From an uncultured Flavobacteriales bacterium (GTDB lineage: Bacteria; Bacteroidota; Bacteroidia; Flavobacteriales_D; Crocinitomicaceae): 6,029 nt of DNA. The DNA is taken from positions 1 to 6,029 of the forward strand of contig CAJWCX010000079.1 of the NCBI GenBank assembly GCA_913031405.1. The letters run 5' to 3'. A model generated the notes under the pieces. That model was not told the origin of the DNA. It searched no databases and saw nothing but the letters and a program-made list of their open reading frames with translations. Below are positions 1 to 6,029 of the stretch, one piece after another. How positions within the stretch are numbered: the stretch's first letter is position 1; the number at the start of each line of letters is the position of its first letter. The position numbers were made by a program, and so were the translations under genes.

Positions 1-1
1 A

Positions 2-1273
2 TCATTAAAAATATGGGAAGGGATGACCGAGCCTGAATGGGCACATATTAAATACCAGAAGCCCGATTTCCAAAAAATCACCTATTATGCAGCTCCGAAA
101 CAATCAAAGAAATATGAGTCTTGGGACGATGTAGATCCAGAGATGAAGGAAACTATGGCAAAATTGGGAATCTCCTTAGAAGAGCAAAAAAGATTAACAG
201 GTGTCGCTGTTGATTTTGTAATGGATTCTGTCTCTGTAGCTACCTCGTTTAAATCAAAGTTGAAAGAATTGGGGATTATCTTTTGTTCTTTTTCAGAGGC
301 TGTTCAGGAACACCCAGACCTGGTAAGGGAACATATGGGATCGATTATTCCGAATACTGACAATTATTATGCGGCATTAAATGGAGCTGTTTTTACAGAT
401 GGTTCTTTTTGTTACATTCCTAAAGGAGTTCGATGCCCAATGGAATTATCGACTTATTTTAGAATCAATGCAGGAGGAACTGGTCAATTCGAAAGAACGC
501 TTGTTGTTGCTGACGAGGGAGCATACGTTTCTTATCTAGAGGGATGTACAGCCCCACAACGAGACGAAAATCAATTGCATGCAGCGGTCGTTGAGCTGAA
601 GGCACTTAAGGATGCTGAAATTAAATATTCGACAGTTCAAAATTGGTACCCCGGTGATGAAAATGGGGTCGGTGGTGTATTCAACTTCGTAACAAAAAGA
701 GGGCTCTGTGAAACCAATGCGAAAATATCATGGACACAAGTTGAAACAGGTTCTGCCGTTACTTGGAAGTACCCCTCATGTATTTTAAAAGGAGATCATT
801 CAGTAGGAGAATTTTACTCAGTAGCCGTTACCAACAATTATCAGCAAGCTGATACAGGGACTAAAATGATTCACTTGGGTAAAAACACAAAGAGTACCAT
901 CATCTCAAAAGGCGTATCTGCAGGAGACTCTCAAAACTCTTACCGAGGACTTGTTCAGATTCACAAAAATGCTAAAAACGCAAGAAATTTTTCACAATGT
1001 GATTCATTGTTAATGACGGATCATTGTGGAGCTCATACTTTCCCTTACATTGAATGTAAAAATCCGAGTGCTCAGATTGAACATGAAGCAACCACCTCTA
1101 AAATCGGAGAAGACCAACTCTTTTATTGCAAACAAAGAGGGATTTCAGAAGAAAAAGCAATTAGCCTAATCGTTAATGGATATTGCAAAGAAGTATTGAA
1201 TCAACTTCCAATGGAGTTTGCAGTGGAAGCACAGAAATTATTAGCTATAAGTTTAGAAGGATCCGTCGGATAA
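2..1273 (+). CDS. sufB: SufB, Fe-S cluster scaffold subunit of SufBC2D (5' partial)
   Basis: SufB is the cytosolic scaffold subunit on which the SUF pathway builds Fe-S clusters, together with SufC and SufD. The frame is open to the left edge: the codons before the ATG at 23 read SLKIWEG, which continues directly into MTEPEWAHIKY, an internal stretch of normal SufB. The ATG at 23 is therefore not the true start, and roughly 60-70 N-terminal residues lie outside the window. Counting from Met at 23, the 416 residues align without net length change to E. coli SufB residues 80-495 as I recall it. Cys175 (codon 545-547, in EGCTAP) matches E. coli Cys254. Cys326 (codon 998-1000, in SQCDS) matches Cys405. 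The second Glu of EHEATTSKIGEDQ (codon 1085-1087) matches Glu434. These are the residues implicated in cluster assembly, so the protein looks functional. The C-terminal SufBD beta-helix core and the ending AQKLLAISLEGSVG are typical. sufC follows after 13 bases. Promoter and true start are not visible. Confidence 0.97.
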   Translation, partial: SLKIWEGMTEPEWAHIKYQKPDFQKITYYAAPKQSKKYESWDDVDPEMKETMAKLGISLEEQKRLTGVAVDFVMDSVSVATSFKSKLKELGIIFCSFSEAVQEHPDLVREHMGSIIPNTDNYYAALNGAVFTDGSFCYIPKGVRCPMELSTYFRINAGGTGQFERTLVVADEGAYVSYLEGCTAPQRDENQLHAAVVELKALKDAEIKYSTVQNWYPGDENGVGGVFNFVTKRGLCETNAKISWTQVETGSAVTWKYPSCILKGDHSVGEFYSVAVTNNYQQADTGTKMIHLGKNTKSTIISKGVSAGDSQNSYRGLVQIHKNAKNARNFSQCDSLLMTDHCGAHTFPYIECKNPSAQIEHEATTSKIGEDQLFYCKQRGISEEKAISLIVNGYCKEVLNQLPMEFAVEAQKLLAISLEGSVG

Positions 1274-1286
1274 ATCGAAAGATATT

Positions 1287-2042
1287 ATGATTGAAATAAA
1301 AAATGTTCACGCCAACATCGAAGGAAAAGAAATTCTGAAAGGACTCAACCTAACCGTCAATGCAGGTGAAGTTCATGCCATCATGGGGCCCAATGGAGCA
1401 GGTAAAAGCACATTGGCAAGTATTCTTGCAGGACGTGAGGAATTTGAAGTTACAGAAGGATCTGTCACCTTTGAAGGAGAAGATCTTTTAGACTTGGATA
1501 CAGAAGAGAGAGCGCACGCAGGATTGTTTTTAGCCTTTCAGTATCCAGTGGAAATTCCAGGTGTTTCGAATGTAAACTTCTTAAGGACAGCCATCAACGA
1601 AACGCGCGAAGCCCATGGAGAGGAACCGATTTCGGCAAAAGATTTTATGGCCTTGGTCAGGGAAAAATCTAAAATTGTTGAGCTCGATAGCAAATTAGCA
1701 TCACGTGCCGTTAATGAAGGATTCTCTGGTGGTGAAAAAAAACGAAATGAAATTTTTCAGATGGCCATGTTGAGTCCTAAGCTTGCTGTTTTAGACGAAA
1801 CTGATTCTGGATTGGATATCGATGCGCTAAGAATTGTTGCAAAAGGTGTAAATTCATTAAAATCTCCCGAAAATGCATCTATTGTAATCACCCATTACCA
1901 AAGACTTTTAGATTATATTGTTCCTGACTATGTACATGTCCTATATGATGGCAAAATTGTTAAAACAGGGGACAAAAATTTGGCCCTGGAACTCGAAGAA
2001 AAGGGTTACGATTGGATAAGAGCTGAAATGCAGGAAGGTTAA
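1287..2042 (+). CDS. sufC: SufC, ABC-type ATPase of the SufBC2D complex
   Basis: SufC is the cytosolic ABC-family ATPase that drives shape changes in the SufB-SufD scaffold during Fe-S cluster assembly. It is not a transporter: it has no membrane segments. The protein has 251 residues, close to the usual length of about 250. Visible motifs are Walker A GPNGAGKST (residues 34-42), the Q-loop at Gln85 in AFQYP, the SufC-type signature FSGGEKKRNE (146-155), Walker B ending LAVLDETDSGLD (166-177), and the H-loop His203 in ITHYQR. Lys40, Lys152, Glu171 and His203 fall at the same numbers as the functional residues of E. coli SufC, which supports the ATG at 1287 as start. No clear Shine-Dalgarno sequence precedes it; the leader is A-rich, as is common in Bacteroidota. 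It lies 13 bases after sufB and 3 bases before sufD, consistent with co-transcription and stoichiometric production. An eight-A run at 1735-1742 lies in the signature motif but the frame is intact. Confidence 0.98.
   Translation: MIEIKNVHANIEGKEILKGLNLTVNAGEVHAIMGPNGAGKSTLASILAGREEFEVTEGSVTFEGEDLLDLDTEERAHAGLFLAFQYPVEIPGVSNVNFLRTAINETREAHGEEPISAKDFMALVREKSKIVELDSKLASRAVNEGFSGGEKKRNEIFQMAMLSPKLAVLDETDSGLDIDALRIVAKGVNSLKSPENASIVITHYQRLLDYIVPDYVHVLYDGKIVKTGDKNLALELEEKGYDWIRAEMQEG
2032..2038 (+). promoter_or_regulatory. Possible Shine-Dalgarno sequence of sufD
   Basis: AGGAAGG lies inside the last codons of sufC, seven bases before the sufD ATG at 2046, at the right distance for ribosome binding. 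It supports that ATG as the start. Bacteroidota rely little on Shine-Dalgarno pairing, and these bases also encode Gln-Glu-Gly of SufC, so the match could be chance. Confidence 0.35.
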
Positions 2043-2045
2043 ATA

Positions 2046-3254
2046 ATGGAAGAAGTACTGAAAAAAAATAAATTCGATGATCTAAGAGCTCATTTAAAGC
2101 CCTCCCAACTTCCTTTTTCAGATGATGCTAGAGAACAAGCCGAACGATTATTGAAAGAAACCGATTTTCCAACAAGAAAAAACGAAAACTGGAAATATAC
2201 TAGTCTCAATGGATTATTCAAGCTACCATTTAATAGTGAAAGTAACGGATCGGTATCAGTACCTCAAATTTCATCTAGTTCTAAGCGTATCTTTATTAAA
2301 AATGGTCAAATCGAAAGCGATAAGTCGATTCCTGGGGTGAAAACAAATTGGGAATCTATGCCTGAAATGAGTGAGAAAAATCCCTTTGACGCCTTAAACC
2401 TACTGTATTGTACATCTGCCATAGAAATTGTCTTTGATCAAGAAAACACCGTGGACATTGAGCTCGTATTTGAAAATACAGAAAATAATTTTGTCTTTCC
2501 TAGAACATACATCAAGTGTTGTAAGCAATCAAGAGGAAACGTAATCATGAATTTTCAAGGGGCAGAAGTAAATGAGAGTTTCATCAACGCATCTACTTAT
2601 ATTGAGGTTGAAGAAAATGCACATATCACAGTGCATAAAATTCAGAAAAATGGTTTAAATACCTTCGACCTTCAAAGAGAGTATGTCAATCAAGCAGCAA
2701 ACAGTTCTTTTACGATGAATACATTTTGTCTTTCTGGACGCTTGACAAGAAATGACTTGAACATCAAGGTGAATGGTAGAAACTGTGAAACCTTCATGAA
2801 TGGTGCCTACACTCTAAAGGGAAAATCACATTGCGACAACCATACTACTGTCGATCATAAAGTTGCTCATTGCTATTCAAAAGAGCTCTATAAAGGAGTG
2901 GTGAATGATCGATCCACAAACGTCTTCAATGGGAAAGTATTTGTACGAAAAGATGCACAAAAAATCAATGCTTTTCAATCCAACGCCAATATATTATTGA
3001 GTGAAACAGGGACTATAAATTCGAAGCCCGAGCTCGAAATTTATGCAGATGATGTGAAATGTTCTCATGGCTCCACTACGGGTCAATTGGATGAAGAAGC
3101 CGTCTTTTATCTTAGATCTAGAGGTCTATCTGAAAAATCAGCCAAGGAGCTTTTAGTTAAAGCTTTTTTGGGAGAGGTTCTTGAAGAGGTAGAACATGAA
3201 GATGTTCGATCGTACATTGAAGGGCAAATAGAACTTCATTTCGACGCCCAATAA
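2046..3254 (+). CDS. sufD: SufD, Fe-S cluster scaffold subunit of SufBC2D
   Basis: SufD is the SufB paralogue that pairs with it in the SufBC2D scaffold, and is linked to iron acquisition and cluster formation at the SufB-SufD interface. The product has 402 residues, within the family range (E. coli 423). The N-terminal region carries the characteristic FPTRKNENWKYTSL motif (residues 41-54), followed by a poorly conserved middle part and the SufBD beta-helix core to the C-terminus. His341 (codon 3066-3068, in KCSHGSTTGQLDEEA) corresponds to E. coli His360, the residue implicated in cluster assembly. The end, FYLRSRGLSEKSAKELL and on, is standard. The start at 2046 is three bases after the sufC stop and is preceded by a purine-rich AGGAAGG (2032-2038), so coupling to sufC is likely. 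The last 19 bases overlap the 3' end of a photolyase-family gene on the opposite strand. No sufS or sufE follows, unlike many SUF operons. Confidence 0.97.
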   Translation: MEEVLKKNKFDDLRAHLKPSQLPFSDDAREQAERLLKETDFPTRKNENWKYTSLNGLFKLPFNSESNGSVSVPQISSSSKRIFIKNGQIESDKSIPGVKTNWESMPEMSEKNPFDALNLLYCTSAIEIVFDQENTVDIELVFENTENNFVFPRTYIKCCKQSRGNVIMNFQGAEVNESFINASTYIEVEENAHITVHKIQKNGLNTFDLQREYVNQAANSSFTMNTFCLSGRLTRNDLNIKVNGRNCETFMNGAYTLKGKSHCDNHTTVDHKVAHCYSKELYKGVVNDRSTNVFNGKVFVRKDAQKINAFQSNANILLSETGTINSKPELEIYADDVKCSHGSTTGQLDEEAVFYLRSRGLSEKSAKELLVKAFLGEVLEEVEHEDVRSYIEGQIELHFDAQ

Positions 3255-4738
3255 AGATCCATTTGATCTAAATAATTTCCAGCTATATCCAGATGTTTCT
3301 CTTTTTTCTCTTCAGACATTCTATTAAATGAATGCACCATCATTGACATTCTCGGATTTTTTAAGAAAAATTCTTGATTGACAGAAATAAACCTCCAAAA
3401 TAAACCATCCCATATTTCAATCCAAGGACCCTTGGTATAATTGCTCATCTTTTTAATGTAGTTTGACCCTCCAATATAAGGTTTGGTAGCAAAAGTTCCT
3501 CCATCAGCAAACTGACTCATTCCATAAACATTAGGTACCATCACCCAGTCATAAGCATCAATGAACAATTCCATGAACCAACGATAAACCTCATCAGGGT
3601 GGAATTCACAAAGGAGCATAAAGTTTCCTAGTAACATTAGCCGCTCAATATGATGGCAATATCCGGTCTTTAAGACTTTCTCAATGGTGTCGTCTATTGG
3701 TTCAATTCCGGTGGTGCCGTCATAGAAACTTTGAGGTATTTTACGCTCGAAACCCCAGAAATTATGTGTTCTAGAAAAACTTCCTTTACACAAATACATT
3801 CCGCGAATGAATTCTCTCCAGCCCATAATTTGACGGATGAATCCCTCCAAAGAATTTAACGGTATGTCATTATTTTGGGCAAACAACAAAGTTTGATTGA
3901 TCACCTCTCTCGGAGAAATTAAACCTGCATTCATTAGTGGCGAAAGTAAGCTATGATTTAAAAAAATCTCCTCTTTTACAATAGCATCCTCATAAATACC
4001 AAATTCATCAAAGCGCTCCTTCAAAAAACGTCCTAACCAGTCGGATGTTTCCTTAAAGGTAATTGGATAAATGCGTTTGGAATCAAGTATTCCTGGGTAG
4101 TCATTGAAGTGCGTGGTAACATATTTTATGGCCTCATCCCAATACGGGCTTGATAAAGGAAATTGGATTACAGGAGGTTGCTGACCTTTTGGATATTTTT
4201 TTCTATTTTCAACATCATAGGTCCACTTCCCTCCTCTCGGACTACCATCCTTTTCCATCAATACATTGTGCTTTAAGCGCTGCTGCTTGTAAAATGTTGT
4301 TTGAAAAAAAGACTTTTTATCCGATCTAAAAAAAGTACCTAAATCCTCATTGGTATTTATAAAATAGGGTGTCTCAAGCATATTCAAATGTATGTGACCT
4401 GAAAATGTATTTAGTCTTTTTGATAACCAATTGTCTACTGGATCATAGAAGTTTATTTGCGTAACACCAGATGTCAAAATCTCCTCTAAAAAGATCTTGA
4501 CATCACTTTTCTTATCGCTTGCTTCAATATAATTAACCTTTAGGTTTTTTGACTTTAAGAAGTCAGCATAGGCTTTCATAGACGCCCTGTGAAATGCAAT
4601 CTTTTGCTTGTGAAACTTGTATTGCTTAAAAAATAAATACTCTTCGATAATATAGGTTTCACATGCATTTTTAAGCAAACCACTTTTCTCAAAAAGCTGA
4701 TGTGGGAAAATTAGGTTAACGGCTTTTCTTTTTTCCAT
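3236..4738 (-). CDS. Cryptochrome/photolyase of the FeS-BCP (PhrB/CryB-like) family, lacking the Fe-S cysteines
   Basis: A flavoprotein of the prokaryotic (6-4) photolyase/cryptochrome family (type member Agrobacterium PhrB), probably acting in light-driven repair of UV-damaged DNA or light sensing. I chose Met at 4738 (500 residues, family length about 500) because VNLIFPHQLF, the first beta strand, follows at once. A start at 4834 would add 32 residues and overlap the upstream gene by 119 bases. The order is an N-terminal alpha/beta antenna domain (about 1-130), GGKWTYDVENRKK (169-181), then a helical FAD domain with GFIRQIMGWREFIRGMY (299-315), His362-His363 (matching PhrB His365/His366) and MSQFADGG (407-414). 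The odd part is that all four PhrB cluster cysteines are absent: Cys350 is Pro347, Cys438 is Thr435, Cys441 is Pro438, and the loop with Cys454 is shortened to NYTKGPWIEIWDGLFW. The usual N-terminal GDQL is PHQL. It overlaps the upstream photolyase gene by 23 bases. Family certain; substrate and absence of the cluster are inferred. Confidence 0.93.
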   Translation of the reverse strand: MEKRKAVNLIFPHQLFEKSGLLKNACETYIIEEYLFFKQYKFHKQKIAFHRASMKAYADFLKSKNLKVNYIEASDKKSDVKIFLEEILTSGVTQINFYDPVDNWLSKRLNTFSGHIHLNMLETPYFINTNEDLGTFFRSDKKSFFQTTFYKQQRLKHNVLMEKDGSPRGGKWTYDVENRKKYPKGQQPPVIQFPLSSPYWDEAIKYVTTHFNDYPGILDSKRIYPITFKETSDWLGRFLKERFDEFGIYEDAIVKEEIFLNHSLLSPLMNAGLISPREVINQTLLFAQNNDIPLNSLEGFIRQIMGWREFIRGMYLCKGSFSRTHNFWGFERKIPQSFYDGTTGIEPIDDTIEKVLKTGYCHHIERLMLLGNFMLLCEFHPDEVYRWFMELFIDAYDWVMVPNVYGMSQFADGGTFATKPYIGGSNYIKKMSNYTKGPWIEIWDGLFWRFISVNQEFFLKNPRMSMMVHSFNRMSEEKKEKHLDIAGNYLDQMDLYWASK

Positions 4739-6029
4739 TGTTTCTAGTATGTAATGCAACAATTCTTTTGCTATCTGCTCTGACAGCTTTATGCTTTCGA
4801 TGTCCCCAAATTTTTGCTCGGGCAACTTTTGCAACAGCAGTTAGATTTACAATCGGTTCAGGATATTCAGCCCCTACCTCGTGCAACTCTTTTTCCATAG
4901 CTGTCATTTTCCACGGTTCATGAATAAATTCATTGGGAATATTTTTCAATTCAGGAACCCATTCACGTATGAATACGCCATTTATATCGTGATCTTGAGA
5001 TTGCTTGATGGGATTGTACATCCGAATGGTATTAATCCCTGTTGTACCCGCCTGCATTTGAAATTGTGGGTAATGAATACCGGGTTCGTAGTCCAAGAAC
5101 TGCTGTGCCAAATGATACACCCCTTTTTTCCAATTACAATCCAAATGAAAGCACAATACAGAGACGAGCATCGCGCGCATTCTAAAATTGATCCAGCCCG
5201 TTGCAATCAAACAACGCATACAAGCATCCACCAATGGAAAACCAGTTTGTCCTTTTTTCCAAGCTTCAAGTAATTCAGGGTTACTCTCATATTCCAAAGT
5301 TTCATAACCACGATTGACACAATGTGTTTCATAGGTGCACTCCACCTCAAACTTTTGTATAAAATGACAGCGCCATTTCAGTCGAGTGAGCTGGTTACTA
5401 AAGTTACGCTTATTGGCATCATAGTTTGGATGGTTTCGAACGAATTGTACTGCCTGACGCACAGATAAATTTCCCCAAGACAAGTATGGCGATATGCGAC
5501 CACAAGATTTACGACTCTCTTTGGGTTTAGAGATGTGTCGGCTATAATTTACACCTCTGCTCTCACAAAAGGAACGCATATAACGCAATGCATATCTTTC
5601 GCCTGGCTTCTGAAACAATTCCGGATAATTTTGTAGTGATTTCTCAAGTGGCCCTGGCAGGTCAAAGGGGAAACTGTTTACGGCACCTTCATTCTGTGAA
5701 TACCTATTTAAAATCAATGGGGAATTCACAGCAACGTACCAGTTTTTGTCCCAATTGACTCTATTTTTAATTCCTCTAATTATTCCATCACGTTGGAATT
5801 GAGTCCATATAATGCCTCTTTCTTTAAATAATGTAGAAACCTTGTTGTCCCTATCCCATGTCGCTTTAACACCGCTCTCCTGATAAGAATACACGTTTTG
5901 AATTTCAAATTTTTCACTTAAGAAAGTGAATACCTCAATCGCCTCACCATGCAAGATATGCACCTTCCGATTGAAGGCCGATAAAACCTTGTTCATCTCT
6001 GAGATAGAATGGTAAACAAACTGTAAGTG
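4716..6029 (-). CDS. Photolyase/cryptochrome FAD-binding protein (5' partial), atypical active site
   Basis: A DNA photolyase/cryptochrome superfamily flavoprotein. The frame is open to the right edge: codons before the Met at 5996 read HLQFVYHSISE, which joins on as normal photolyase N-terminal sequence, so that Met is internal and probably some 50 residues are missing. Counting from it (426 residues), the rest of the alpha/beta domain covers about 1-115. The FAD domain holds CGRISPYLSWGNLSVRQ (165-181), LKWRCHFIQKFE (206-217), GQTGFPLVDACMR (249-261), TGWINFRMR (266-274), DYEPGIHYPQFQMQ (302-315) and FIREWVPEL (342-350). The basic C-terminal tail is usual. An ungapped alignment to E. coli PhrB, recalled from memory, gives His308 for Asn378, Phe312 for Trp382, Tyr236 for Trp306, Phe271 for Asn341 and Arg205 for Glu274, while Trp208 (Trp277) and Trp289 (Trp359) are kept. 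The fold is secure. CPD repair, another lesion or a cryptochrome role cannot be decided here. Its stop lies inside the next gene, so the pair is probably translationally coupled. Confidence 0.93.
   Translation of the reverse strand, partial: HLQFVYHSISEMNKVLSAFNRKVHILHGEAIEVFTFLSEKFEIQNVYSYQESGVKATWDRDNKVSTLFKERGIIWTQFQRDGIIRGIKNRVNWDKNWYVAVNSPLILNRYSQNEGAVNSFPFDLPGPLEKSLQNYPELFQKPGERYALRYMRSFCESRGVNYSRHISKPKESRKSCGRISPYLSWGNLSVRQAVQFVRNHPNYDANKRNFSNQLTRLKWRCHFIQKFEVECTYETHCVNRGYETLEYESNPELLEAWKKGQTGFPLVDACMRCLIATGWINFRMRAMLVSVLCFHLDCNWKKGVYHLAQQFLDYEPGIHYPQFQMQAGTTGINTIRMYNPIKQSQDHDINGVFIREWVPELKNIPNEFIHEPWKMTAMEKELHEVGAEYPEPIVNLTAVAKVARAKIWGHRKHKAVRADSKRIVALHTRNNGKKKSR

Noticed and set aside
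23..25. ATG at 23 as the real start of sufB, with GGGAAGGG before it as a ribosome binding site.
   Set aside because: The frame is open upstream and encodes SufB-like residues that join MTEPEW, an internal part of the family, so the gene is cut by the window edge.
1735..1742. Eight-A run in the sufC signature motif (and a similar one near the sufD start, about 2060-2067) as possible programmed frameshift sites.
   Set aside because: The zero frame encodes the complete conserved protein in both cases and no alternative-frame product is evident; A runs are expected in Lys-rich codons of a low-GC genome.
3255..3269. Inverted repeat AGATC-CATTT-GATCT just after the sufD stop, as a possible terminator.
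   Set aside because: A five-pair AT-rich stem without a following T run is too weak, and it lies inside the coding sequence of the opposite gene.
4739..4834. In-frame extension of the FeS-BCP-like gene to an ATG at 4834, giving 532 residues.
   Set aside because: The extra 32 residues do not resemble a photolyase N-terminus, would overlap the well-conserved upstream gene by 119 bases, and the family's first beta strand begins right after the Met at 4738.
4738..5273. Open frames on the plus strand (4738-4923 and 4881-5273) and another on the minus strand (4982-5206).
   Set aside because: All lie inside the strongly conserved photolyase gene in other frames; their predicted proteins show no recognisable domain.
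5994..5996. ATG at 5996 (minus strand) as the real start of the upstream photolyase gene.
   Set aside because: Codons to the window edge read HLQFVYHSISE without a stop and match the photolyase N-terminal domain; starting at this Met would remove the first part of the Rossmann-like fold.

Overview
The window looks like chromosome from a low-GC member of the Bacteroidota, probably Flavobacteriales. This is inferred from protein style: the SufB, SufC and SufD sequences, the A-rich start contexts mostly without a strong Shine-Dalgarno sequence, and two photolyase-family proteins of kinds I associate with marine or freshwater Bacteroidota. No RNA gene, mobile element, CRISPR array or rearrangement signature is visible. 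The window is almost completely coding.

Left half, plus strand (2-3254): three consecutive genes of the SUF iron-sulfur cluster assembly scaffold, sufB (5' end outside the window), sufC and sufD. The gaps are 13 and 3 bases, so they are almost certainly one transcript. Their products form the SufBC2D complex, in which SufB and SufD make the scaffold and SufC is the ATPase. The residues known to be essential in Escherichia coli are all present: SufB Cys254, Cys405 and Glu434; SufC Lys40, Lys152, Glu171 and His203; SufD His360. The cysteine desulfurase genes sufS and sufE, which often follow sufD, are not there.

Right half, minus strand (3236-6029): two photolyase/cryptochrome genes in tandem, overlapping by 23 bases. 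The upstream one (5' end outside the window) has the normal photolyase fold but differs from E. coli photolyase at several key positions, including His for the active-site Asn378 and Phe for Trp382. The downstream one is a complete 500-residue protein of the bacterial iron-sulfur cryptochrome/photolyase family (PhrB/CryB-like) that has lost all four cysteines that would hold the [4Fe-4S] cluster, while keeping the paired active-site histidines.

The two operons converge tail to tail, and their last genes overlap by 19 bases (3236-3254), so there is no intergenic terminator space between them. The most noteworthy signals are the two atypical photolyase-family proteins and their tight coupling. 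I found no sign of an unknown multi-gene system beyond this.
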